Source: JAYWGN01 sp043778255 (GTDB lineage Bacteria > Bacteroidota > Bacteroidia > Chitinophagales > Chitinophagaceae). Taken from it: a stretch of 64,000 bases of DNA. The notes beneath the pieces were generated by a model. It saw only the letters and a list, made by a program, of their open reading frames with translations, was not told the origin of the DNA and did not search any database. Position 1 is the first letter of the stretch. Each line of letters starts with the position of its first letter. The stretch lies in contig JAYWGN010000002.1 in the NCBI GenBank assembly GCA_043778255.1, positions 62,001 through 126,000 on the forward strand, given 5' to 3'. The position numbers and the translations under genes were made by a program. Shown in pieces: positions 1 through 7,187 of the stretch.

Positions 1-676
1 GTACATAAGCGAAGGCTTTGGCGAGGACTTTGTGCCCGATAATTATGATATGGGTGTAATAGATGAATTTACAAAAGTAACCGACAAAGATGGTGCTATA
101 ATGGCAAGGCGAATAGCAAAAGAAGAAGGCATATTTGGCGGATACAGCTGTGGCAGTGTATTACAAGGCTTATTACAATTAAAAGCCCAACTAAAGCCAA
201 CCGATGTGGTAGTGGTAATATTCCACGACCATGGCAGTAGGTATGTAGGCAAAATATATAATGACCAATGGATGATGGAACGAGGGTTTATGGAAGTAAA
301 AACATTTAAAGACATTATAGAAAGCCGTACCAACCAAAAATTAGTAACCGTACAACCCACCCATACATTAAGCGAAGCAGTAGCAGTAATGAAAAAGTAT
401 AATATTGAAAATATACCTGTAATGCAAGCTGGTACTATAATTGGCTCCATTAGCGAAAGTGGCTTGTTTGATAAAATGCTTAATGGAATGGATATAAAAA
501 CCACAGCAGTGCAACAAGCCTTAGAACCTAGTTACCCAATAGTAGCACTTGACACTGCCGTAGAAAAGCTGAGTAATTACATAACCAAAACCAACGGAGC
601 CGTAATGGCCATCGATGGCTTAGGCACTTACCATATTATAACCAAGTACGATATTATACAAACCTTGAGTAACTAA
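1..676 (+). CDS. Cystathionine beta-synthase, C-terminal part (5' end outside window)
   Basis: PLP-dependent fold-type II enzyme that condenses serine (or acetylserine) with homocysteine or sulfide, followed by two regulatory CBS domains. The reading frame is already open at base 2 and gives residues like YISEGFGEDFVP before the first GTG at 32, so that GTG is internal and the gene starts upstream of the window. Seen: the late catalytic-domain motif GGYSCGSVLQG, the conserved VIFHDHGSRYVGKIYND block, and a CBS pair over roughly the last 120 residues (TVQPTHTLSEAVAVMKKY and the matching second half ending ITKYDIIQTLSN). The 3' end is complete. Cystathionine synthase versus cysteine synthase activity cannot be separated from this fragment. 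Confidence 0.88.
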   Translation, partial: YISEGFGEDFVPDNYDMGVIDEFTKVTDKDGAIMARRIAKEEGIFGGYSCGSVLQGLLQLKAQLKPTDVVVVIFHDHGSRYVGKIYNDQWMMERGFMEVKTFKDIIESRTNQKLVTVQPTHTLSEAVAVMKKYNIENIPVMQAGTIIGSISESGLFDKMLNGMDIKTTAVQQALEPSYPIVALDTAVEKLSNYITKTNGAVMAIDGLGTYHIITKYDIIQTLSN

Positions 677-743
677 TTTTTATAAATCAACATTTTACAA
701 ATCATATTATAACAAAATTTATCTCTTGGCGCTAAGTGGGCTA

Positions 744-1709
744 CTAATCACATATTCTCCCTTTCGACTTACCGTTTTTCCATTGGTTATCTAGGGCTTC
801 AAACTCTTTAATATCTTCATCGCTAAGGGTGGTATTATTAAGCGACTTTAAGTCGGGCTGCCCTGCATTAACCCAAGCTGTGTACCAGAACGATGCCACT
901 GAGTATATAGCCAACCTCATACGTCGCTCTACCATACCATTAAGCAAAGCATCGTAAGCACTGCTGTAGCCTGTGCTGTATTGCCTTATAGTTATACCAT
1001 TTCGTTTTTCAAAAGCATATTTTTTATCACTAGGAAATTTTTTGTTTAAAGCAGCTTCGTACTTTAATACTGTATCACTTGCTGCACCGCTTTCAAGCAT
1101 TCTGTTCCATATATAATCCGATGGTTTGGGTATAAATTCGGCTTTGCCAATAAAAAAATCCCACTTATTATCGGCAAATAATTCGGGTATCCTACTCTCC
1201 CAAAAACCATGTATACCGTTTTGACCTGTAAACTGTCCGTTATGGTTATTACTAGAATGCAGTGGTACATGTAAGTCGGCTATATAATGGCCAATTTCGG
1301 CACTATATTTCAGTATTTTTATTTTATTTTTTTCTTTAAATGCATTGGCGAGTTTGGTTTCCATTACTACTACCCACCACGGGCCAATACCATGTGCATT
1401 GAGAGTGTCTTCGCCATATTGGTTTACAGCATCGTACCAATTATGCGGCAATTTTTCGTAAGGGTAAGCACCATAGTGGTCCAAATCTAAGTAATGCCTT
1501 GGGGCTTCTTCGGGTATGGCGTACCGCCTTTTATCGGGGTCTATGGCATGTTCGGTTATAAAGTCAATATTAGTTTTATAAAAACTTAGCATTTCAGGTG
1601 GCAACAAATAAATGGCATAATTATTTATTTTTTTGTGTGCAAAAAAACCCCAACAAAATGCTTTTAATTGCAAGGCAATTAAAAACAAAAGTACAATTGC
1701 TTTCTTCAT
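744..1709 (-). CDS. Secreted zinc-dependent phospholipase C / S1-P1 nuclease-like protein
   Basis: A 321-residue protein of the zinc phospholipase C / S1-P1 nuclease fold. A signal peptide (residues 1-19) ends at Cys19, leaving Trp20 as the mature N-terminus; in this superfamily the N-terminal Trp itself binds zinc. Candidate remaining ligands are visible in order: His25, Asp57, His72, the GHYIADLHVPLH cluster (His141, Asp145, His147, His151), and HGFWE (His167, Glu171). It is probably exported and hydrolyses phosphoesters; whether lipid or nucleic acid cannot be told. It is convergent with the cystathionine synthase gene and has no operon partner. Confidence 0.75.
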   Translation of the reverse strand: MKKAIVLLFLIALQLKAFCWGFFAHKKINNYAIYLLPPEMLSFYKTNIDFITEHAIDPDKRRYAIPEEAPRHYLDLDHYGAYPYEKLPHNWYDAVNQYGEDTLNAHGIGPWWVVVMETKLANAFKEKNKIKILKYSAEIGHYIADLHVPLHSSNNHNGQFTGQNGIHGFWESRIPELFADNKWDFFIGKAEFIPKPSDYIWNRMLESGAASDTVLKYEAALNKKFPSDKKYAFEKRNGITIRQYSTGYSSAYDALLNGMVERRMRLAIYSVASFWYTAWVNAGQPDLKSLNNTTLSDEDIKEFEALDNQWKNGKSKGRICD

Positions 1710-1788
1710 GGGTTAAAATTACAATTATTATTTGTTATCAATTTTAATCAAGCTAGTTTTATTAATTATAATGGGCAAATGGTAACAT

Positions 1789-1860
1789 TTATTTTACACT
1801 ACTACCCTCATCATCTACATCGCTTACACCGCCACTTATGGCAAACTTCATAGCATCGGC
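1789..1860 (-). pseudogene. Displaced 3' end of the DUF502 gene (duplicate)
   Basis: Bases 1808-1860 are identical over 53 bp to 2845-2897 inside the DUF502 gene, and the TACC at 1803-1806 also matches 2840-2843. Read on the minus strand it encodes the DUF502 tail (ADAMKFAISGGVSDVDD) and then an alternative ending EGSSVK and a stop at 1789, whereas the intact gene ends DGKHIA. It begins 14 bp beyond the rpn stop codon. The rpn gene therefore sits between two copies of the neighbour's 3' end. This looks like the original gene end displaced by an insertion, or one arm of a partial duplication. Confidence 0.75.
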
Positions 1861-1874
1861 ATATGCAAATTTTT

Positions 1875-2744
1875 TTAAAGTTTGTTAATATCATCTTCTG
1901 TTAGTCCTGTTGCTAATATAATTGTTTCAATAGATGCTCCAGCTTTTTTAAATGCCTTTATCATTTCAAACTTTCCTTCGTCAAAAGCCAAGTCTTTTCC
2001 TTCATTGAAAGCAAAGTCTATAGTATTTTTTAAATCTCTAAATATTTTTAAACTGTTTTCGTTTTTAGCAAGGTCGGTTTGTACAAGTTTAGAAAGTTCA
2101 GCTTTCTCAAATGCTTTTTCAAAAACTTCATCTGCAAATATTGTGGGTATATTCTGAAAGTCTTCTAAATGTTTGATGAAATATAACCACTTATCCAAAC
2201 GAGTTTCAAGTTGAGTCTCTGTTTTATTAAAATTTGGCATTTCTAAATACACATAAGTTAACTTATCATAAAAAACTTTTCCTTTTTGGTTTTTTAGTTT
2301 AATGGTATGGAGATATTTATTACGTTCCGATGCTGTTTCATAGTCATCAAATTTAAAATCTAGTATTCCTACACAATATAAGGCTCTCAAATTATAATTC
2401 CCTGCCTGTCCGGCAGGCAGGCATTCGCCTCTTTCTGCTTGTTCCCGTATTGGGAAAGTTGAGTAATAAATTGTTCTTTCTTTAAAATAATTTTGTTTTG
2501 CTTTTTGTAATTCTACTATAAATTTTTCGCCTTTTTCATTTTCACAATAAATATCGTAAATGGCTTTTCTATCAGATTCAGTTGTGCCAAGTTGTTCATT
2601 GTTTTTAAAAGTTAGACTAACAATACTGTCTTTTTTGGGCAATAATGAATTTAAGAAATCAATAAGTTGTGGCTTACTAGCTTCTTCGCCAAATATTTTT
2701 TTAAAACCAAAATCAGTATATGGATTGATATATTTTGCTTTCAT
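1875..2744 (-). CDS. Rpn family recombination-promoting nuclease / PD-(D/E)XK transposase-like protein
   Basis: A 289-residue protein that opens with the family's NPYTDFGFKKIFGEE motif and carries a PD-(D/E)XK core: Asp64, then Glu78-x-Gln80 in IVELQKA. Rpn proteins are DNA endonucleases related to transposases; the E. coli members promote RecA-independent recombination and are spread horizontally. Residues 109-115 read LPAGQAG, encoded by a palindrome at 2401-2421 that looks like a later in-frame insertion. The C-terminus has the low-complexity (F/L)xEGK repeats and the GLTEDDINKL helix usual in the family. The gene is flanked on both sides by copies of the DUF502 3' end, which suggests it arrived as a mobile unit. 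Confidence 0.85.
   Translation of the reverse strand: MKAKYINPYTDFGFKKIFGEEASKPQLIDFLNSLLPKKDSIVSLTFKNNEQLGTTESDRKAIYDIYCENEKGEKFIVELQKAKQNYFKERTIYYSTFPIREQAERGECLPAGQAGNYNLRALYCVGILDFKFDDYETASERNKYLHTIKLKNQKGKVFYDKLTYVYLEMPNFNKTETQLETRLDKWLYFIKHLEDFQNIPTIFADEVFEKAFEKAELSKLVQTDLAKNENSLKIFRDLKNTIDFAFNEGKDLAFDEGKFEMIKAFKKAGASIETIILATGLTEDDINKL
2401..2421. repeat. LPAGQAG-encoding palindrome inside the rpn gene
   Basis: CCTGCCTG (2401-2408) and CAGGCAGG (2414-2421) are perfect inverted arms around a 5-nt loop, GC-rich in an AT-rich gene. On the coding strand it translates in frame as LPAGQAG. It keeps the reading frame and lies between the catalytic core and the C-terminal part. From memory, this peptide recurs in unrelated proteins of Bacteroidota and some candidate phyla as a dispersed short repeat. 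Confidence 0.8.
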
Positions 2745-2825
2745 TTTTTAATCCTTTATTTTCAAAAACGAAGTTAACAATTTTCTCTTTGTAGTTAAAT
2801 GGAAATGTAAATTTAAAGGCTAAAA

Positions 2826-3458
2826 TCAGGCAATGTGCTTACCATCATCATCTACATCGCTTACACCGCCACTTATGGCAAACTTCATAGCATCGGCTGC
2901 CGATACATTGTCCAAAGGCTTTATACGGTGTATTGGTATTAGGTATACATAACCACTTATGGAGTAGGCAGCTGGTAAATATACAGCCACATGGGTTTGT
3001 AAGCCAAACTGCTTTAAATCAGTTTCGGTTATAAAGCCTATTCTAAATACTTCCTCATTTTCGGTGGCAGCTAATACAGGTTTGTCAAATTTTTTTTTGT
3101 TGCCAGCAAATGCACTAAAAAAATCTTTTGAAGTACTATACAATAACTTTACACCAGGAGTTTTTTCTAACCAATTATCAAAAAAATTAAAGGCTTTACT
3201 TTTTAATAAAAACGTACTTAAATACCCAATTAGTATTAAAGTAACTAATATAAGTACCACCCCTAACCCATAGTTACGTACATGTATATTGCCTTGGGTA
3301 TCGGTATAAGTATTTAAGGGTAGCCAACTATCAACCCCAGTAAATAGTTGGTAAAGTACATAAGCAGTAATAGCAATGGGGGCTAGTATAAGCAAACCTT
3401 GAAAAAATAATTTTATAAGTGTAGTGGCTATTTGTTTGTAAGTCATTTTTGTGTTCAT
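2826..3458 (-). CDS. DUF502 family membrane protein
   Basis: A 210-residue protein matching DUF502: two N-terminal transmembrane helices (about residues 14-34 and 66-86) around a short loop, then a soluble domain with the KTPGVKLLYSTSKDFF segment and a C-terminal PTAY-type region that here reads LPAAYSISGYVYLIP. Function is unknown; homologues are inner-membrane proteins. The last six residues (DGKHIA) differ from the ending coded by the displaced copy at 1789-1860, so the gene's 3' end appears to have been replaced when rpn arrived. A second ATG lies four codons downstream of the chosen start. Divergent from the TetR gene. Confidence 0.82.
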   Translation of the reverse strand: MNTKMTYKQIATTLIKLFFQGLLILAPIAITAYVLYQLFTGVDSWLPLNTYTDTQGNIHVRNYGLGVVLILVTLILIGYLSTFLLKSKAFNFFDNWLEKTPGVKLLYSTSKDFFSAFAGNKKKFDKPVLAATENEEVFRIGFITETDLKQFGLQTHVAVYLPAAYSISGYVYLIPIHRIKPLDNVSAADAMKFAISGGVSDVDDDGKHIA

Positions 3459-3522
3459 AGTACAAAATTATATTTTTTTAAAAAAATATTGATGGAAACT
3501 TCGGCAACTTAAATAGTTTCCT

Positions 3523-3530
3523 TAGTTTTG
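3523..3530 (+). promoter_or_regulatory. Candidate -7 element for the tetR-efflux operon
   Basis: TAGTTTTG fits the Bacteroidota -7 consensus TAnnTTTG. It lies 16 bases before the TTG start of the regulator gene. The best -33 match at the right distance is only TTCG (3500-3503, 19-bp spacer), so support is partial. Confidence 0.35.
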
Positions 3531-3546
3531 TGCAAAATTATAACCT

Positions 3547-4158
3547 TTGGAAATAGTTGAAAGAATAAAAGCCGATACATTTACCCTGTTTATGAAATAT
3601 GGCTTACGTTCCGTAACTATGGATGATATAGCAGCGAAGTTAGGCATTTCAAAAAAAACAATTTACAATTACTATGCCGATAAAGATGCATTGGTAGATG
3701 CAGTAGTGTTGGATGAAATGCTTAATAACAAGCACCAATGTGATGTTGATAGAGATTTAGCTCAAAATGCAATCCACGAAATTTTTTTGGCAATGGAAAT
3801 GATGCAAAAAACATTAGGTGAAATGAACCCTGTATTGCTGTATGACCTACAAAAATATTATCCAACTTCGCACAAAAAATTTGAGGTTTTTAAAAATGAA
3901 TATTTGTACAACGTTATATTGCAAAATATAAAAAGGGGTAAAAATGAAGGCCTGTACCGTATGGAAATTGATGAAACTATTATTGCCAAATTAAGAGTAG
4001 AAACTATGATGATGGCATTTAACCAAGATTTTATGTTGGCACATAAATATACAATGATGCAATTAGAACATCAATTACTAATGCACTTTTTGTATGGTGT
4101 AGCTACCGCTAAGGGCATTAAATTAATAACTAAATACCAAGCCAAACCACTACTATAA
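3547..4158 (+). CDS. TetR/AcrR family transcriptional regulator
   Basis: A 203-residue TetR-family repressor with the N-terminal helix-turn-helix: FMKYGLRSVTMDDIAAKLGI then SKKTIYNYYADKDALV (about residues 14-50). The C-terminal ligand-binding domain is variable, as usual. The start is TTG at 3547: an in-frame TAA stands only two codons upstream (3541-3543) and the next ATG would remove the first helix, so the unusual start is forced. It is followed 24 bases later by the outer-membrane channel gene and most likely controls the downstream efflux genes. Confidence 0.88.
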   Translation: MEIVERIKADTFTLFMKYGLRSVTMDDIAAKLGISKKTIYNYYADKDALVDAVVLDEMLNNKHQCDVDRDLAQNAIHEIFLAMEMMQKTLGEMNPVLLYDLQKYYPTSHKKFEVFKNEYLYNVILQNIKRGKNEGLYRMEIDETIIAKLRVETMMMAFNQDFMLAHKYTMMQLEHQLLMHFLYGVATAKGIKLITKYQAKPLL

Positions 4159-4182
4159 TAATAAACCAAATTAATTACACTT

Positions 4183-5577
4183 ATGAAATATATACTTATA
4201 CTTGCAGTATTAATAAGCATAACTAACGCTACAGCAGTAGCACAAAAAACCATACAGCTTACCATAAAAGAAGCTGTAAACCAAGCCTATAATAACTTGC
4301 CAAGTATAAAAAATTTGCAACTTGACAATAAGATACAAAAGCAGGTAAATAACCAAATAGAATCTAATGCCTACCCACAAATAACTGGTGCCGGAAGCAT
4401 TAGTAAATATTTAGAGTTACCACAATTTTTGTTTCCTAATGGTACAGCGGCATCGGTTTATGATATTTTAAAAAACGAAGGAGTAAAAGATGGCAACGGA
4501 CAACCCATTACCAAAAATGTATCGCCAACATTTAACAAAGTAAGTTTTCAACAACCTTGGAATGCAAGTGTTGGGCTCACATTAAACCAATTACTATTTC
4601 AGCCCGATATATTTGTAGGCCTACAGGCTAGGGCAGCAGCATTGGAATTTAGCAATATTAATATTGATATTGAAAAAGAAAAAGTAAAAGAACAAGCCTA
4701 CAAACAGTACTATGCTGTACTAATAGCACAACAACAATTAGTATTTATAAAAGAGGGAATAGTAAGATTAGATAAATTAAAAAACGATGTAACACAATTA
4801 TATAAACAAGGCTTTAGAGAAAAATTAGATATTGACAAAGTAGAAGTGCCGTTAAATAATTTGAAAACATCACAAAACTTATTGGAAAATGCTATAAAGC
4901 TTAATTTTGCAGGATTAAAATTTGCTATTGGCATATCGCAAAAAGATAGTATTATACTTACCGATAAACTTAATGCCGAAACTTTAAAAGAAACCTTACC
5001 CGAACTAGCCGATTTTGATTATAATAATAGAGTAGAAATTAAATTAATTGGTAGTGCAAAAAAATTGCAGCTACTCGATTTGAAACGTCAAAAACTGAGC
5101 AACTTACCAACACTAGCTGCATTTGTTAACTATCAAGTACAAGGGCAGGGGCAAGAATTTATTACCAATAAAAATACTTTTTGGCTTCGTACTTCGTTAG
5201 TAGGTTTGCAACTTAATGTGCCTGTATTTAACGGCTTTATGAGGCGGTATAAAATAAATGAATCGCAATTAAAATTAGCAAAAATAGATAATAATACCAC
5301 CCAAATAAAAAGTGCTATTGACTTGGAGCAAACCATTAATAACAATGCCTTTAAAAATGCCATACTTAATGTAGATATACAACTACGTAATATGGACTTG
5401 GCAAAAAACATATATAACACTACTAAGAAAAAATATGAACAAGGCCTAGCAAGTAGCTTTGAATTACTAACCGATGAAACCAATATAACCGAAGCCGAAA
5501 GTAAATATTTTGATGCATTGTACCAAGCCCATATTGCTAAAGTAAGTTACTTAAAAGCTTTAGGAAAGTTGGAGTAG
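4183..5577 (+). CDS. TolC family outer membrane efflux channel
   Basis: A 464-residue protein with a signal peptide (MKYILILAVLISITNATAVAQ) and the TolC/OEP repeat organisation: the opening IQLTIKEAVNQAYNNLPSIK, long Gln/Lys/Glu-rich coiled-coil helices, and a second repeat closing with KYEQGLASSFELLTDETNITEAES. It forms the outer-membrane duct of a tripartite pump. Second gene of a regulator-channel-adaptor-pump series on one strand, so its partners are the adaptor at 5723 and the RND pump at 7188. Substrate unknown. Confidence 0.9.
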   Translation: MKYILILAVLISITNATAVAQKTIQLTIKEAVNQAYNNLPSIKNLQLDNKIQKQVNNQIESNAYPQITGAGSISKYLELPQFLFPNGTAASVYDILKNEGVKDGNGQPITKNVSPTFNKVSFQQPWNASVGLTLNQLLFQPDIFVGLQARAAALEFSNINIDIEKEKVKEQAYKQYYAVLIAQQQLVFIKEGIVRLDKLKNDVTQLYKQGFREKLDIDKVEVPLNNLKTSQNLLENAIKLNFAGLKFAIGISQKDSIILTDKLNAETLKETLPELADFDYNNRVEIKLIGSAKKLQLLDLKRQKLSNLPTLAAFVNYQVQGQGQEFITNKNTFWLRTSLVGLQLNVPVFNGFMRRYKINESQLKLAKIDNNTTQIKSAIDLEQTINNNAFKNAILNVDIQLRNMDLAKNIYNTTKKKYEQGLASSFELLTDETNITEAESKYFDALYQAHIAKVSYLKALGKLE

Positions 5578-5653
5578 GCTGTAAGGCGCTAACTCAATTA
5601 ATAATTAAAAATGAATAATTAACAATATGATTTGCGAAACCTCAATGAAACTA

Positions 5654-5677
5654 CTTGTGCCGTTACTACGGTATGCG
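5654..5677 (+). repeat. 24-bp dispersed repeat, copy 1
   Basis: These 24 bases recur as the exact reverse complement at 41068-41091. The core CCGT-TACT-ACGG is a small palindrome. Both copies lie in gaps beside GCGAAA-rich sequence. Not part of any coding region. Confidence 0.75.
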
Positions 5678-5722
5678 AAATAAAAATTTTTTTAGCGAAG
5701 CAAAACAAAAAAAAATAAATTA

Positions 5723-6928
5723 ATGAATATGAAAAATATATTACTACTTCTTTTAATTATGAGCACAGCAGCTGCTTGTAATAAAGGTAAAAAAGAAAAA
5801 AATGCTGCAATAACTGAAAAAAAGGAAAGCTTAGCAAAATTGAAAACGGAGAAAGATGCTATAAATACAAAAATTAAAAACCTTGAACTTGAGTTAGAAA
5901 AACTTGACAGTACCATAACCGAAAACAATAATGCAAAGTTAGTAAGTATTGATACTGTGTATAGTGGTAACTTTTCGCATTATATTGATTTGCAAGGCAA
6001 AATAGATGCTGACAATATAAGCTATATAAGTCCACGGGGTATGGGCGGACAAGTAAAACAACTCTACATTAAAAAGGGTGATTATGTAAAAATAGGACAA
6101 CCCGTTATAAAACTTGATGATGCTATAGTAAGGCAAAATATAGTAGCAGCAAACAAAGGGTTAGAAACAATAAAGGTGCAACAAACACTAGCCAAAACAT
6201 TATACGAAAGACAAAAAAACTTATGGGAGCAAAACATTGGTGCAGAGATACAAGTAATACAAGCCAAATCAAATGTAGATGCTTTGGAAACACAACTACA
6301 AGCTGCAAAAGCTGGTGTACAAACGGCAGAGGAGCAACTTAAAACAAGCAATGTATACAGCGATGTAAGTGGCTATGTGGACGAAGTAAATGTGAGGGTA
6401 GGCGAACTATTTAGCGGAGCTACTGGCTTTGGGCCACAAATAAAAATAATAAATACTAGCAGCCTTAAAGTAACGGTAATAATACCCGAAAATTATATTG
6501 GTAGAGTAGGTAAGGGCTCGGTGGTAAGCATATTTATACCGGACCTTAACCAAACTATTGCAGGTACTATTGCATTTACAAGTATGAGTATTGACCCCAA
6601 CCAACGTGGCTTTGTAGCCGATGTAAAAATACCTTACGATAGTCGCTTAAAACCAAACTTATTAGCACAAGTAAAAATATTGGATTACCAAGCTAACAGT
6701 GCTGTAACTGTGCCTATTAATATAGTGCAAACCGACGATAAAGGGAAGTACATTTATATAGCCGAAAAAAGTAGTAATGGTAAAGTAACTGCTACAAAGC
6801 GAATGGTGAATTTAGGTGCATTTTTTGGCGACAGGGTAAAAGTAGATGGCTTACGTAATAGCGACTTAATAATTACCGAGGGTTATCAAAATATATATGA
6901 AGGGCAACTATTGAAACTAGCAAATTAG
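5723..6928 (+). CDS. RND efflux periplasmic adaptor lipoprotein (MFP/HlyD type)
   Basis: A 401-residue membrane fusion protein. A lipobox (MSTAAAC) ends the signal peptide, so the mature protein is lipid-anchored. A Lys/Glu-rich helix follows; next come the first biotinyl-lipoyl half (GQVKQLYIKKGDYVKIGQPV), a coiled-coil hairpin (about 130-195), the second lipoyl half (DVSGYVDEVNVRVGELFSG) and beta-barrel domains. It links the RND pump to the TolC-like channel. A second ATG two codons in would serve equally well. An SD-like GGAGG just after the stop has no following start codon. Confidence 0.9.
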   Translation: MNMKNILLLLLIMSTAAACNKGKKEKNAAITEKKESLAKLKTEKDAINTKIKNLELELEKLDSTITENNNAKLVSIDTVYSGNFSHYIDLQGKIDADNISYISPRGMGGQVKQLYIKKGDYVKIGQPVIKLDDAIVRQNIVAANKGLETIKVQQTLAKTLYERQKNLWEQNIGAEIQVIQAKSNVDALETQLQAAKAGVQTAEEQLKTSNVYSDVSGYVDEVNVRVGELFSGATGFGPQIKIINTSSLKVTVIIPENYIGRVGKGSVVSIFIPDLNQTIAGTIAFTSMSIDPNQRGFVADVKIPYDSRLKPNLLAQVKILDYQANSAVTVPINIVQTDDKGKYIYIAEKSSNGKVTATKRMVNLGAFFGDRVKVDGLRNSDLIITEGYQNIYEGQLLKLAN

Positions 6929-6941
6929 AAAAGGAGGTTGG

Positions 6942-7074
6942 GAGTCAAATGAGTCAAAGGAGTCAAAGGAGTCAAATGGGTCAAAGAGTCAAATGAGTCA
7001 AATGGGTCAAATGGGTCAAATGAGTCAAATGAGTCAAAGAGTCAAATGGGTCAAATGAGTCAAAGAGTCAAAAG
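6942..7074 (+). repeat. 9-mer tandem array (AGTCAAATG units)
   Basis: About fifteen head-to-tail units of AGTCAAATG, with GGTCAAATG and 8-base AGTCAAAG variants, fill half the gap between the adaptor and pump genes. The mixture of 9- and 8-base units rules out a conserved coding frame. No promoter or terminator is recognisable in it. Confidence 0.85.
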
Positions 7075-7105
7075 GGGCAACTTCTAATTTCTAACAGCAG
7101 CAAGA

Positions 7106-7182
7106 TAGCACATTAGCACATTAGCAAAATAGCACATTATCACATTACCAAAAATAGCACATTAGCAAATTATCACATTACC
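7106..7182 (+). repeat. 8-mer repeat block (TAGCACAT / TATCACAT family)
   Basis: Units of the form TA(G/T)CA(C/A)AT repeat with small interruptions up to six bases before the RND pump start codon. The same family occurs at 10836-10885, 29396-29506 (inverted), 41128-41255 and 55926-55950, always between genes. Confidence 0.8.
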
Positions 7183-7187
7183 AAAAT

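Noticed and set aside
32..34. GTG as the start of a complete first gene
   Set aside because: The frame is open upstream to the window edge and encodes conserved cystathionine synthase residues.
1875..2744. Insertion sequence transposase with terminal inverted repeats
   Set aside because: The protein is of the Rpn class and the flanks are direct repeats of a neighbouring gene's end, not inverted repeats.
6929..6940. Strong Shine-Dalgarno-like AAAGGAGGT
   Set aside because: No start codon follows at a useful distance; only the 9-mer array and then the pump gene 250 bases away.
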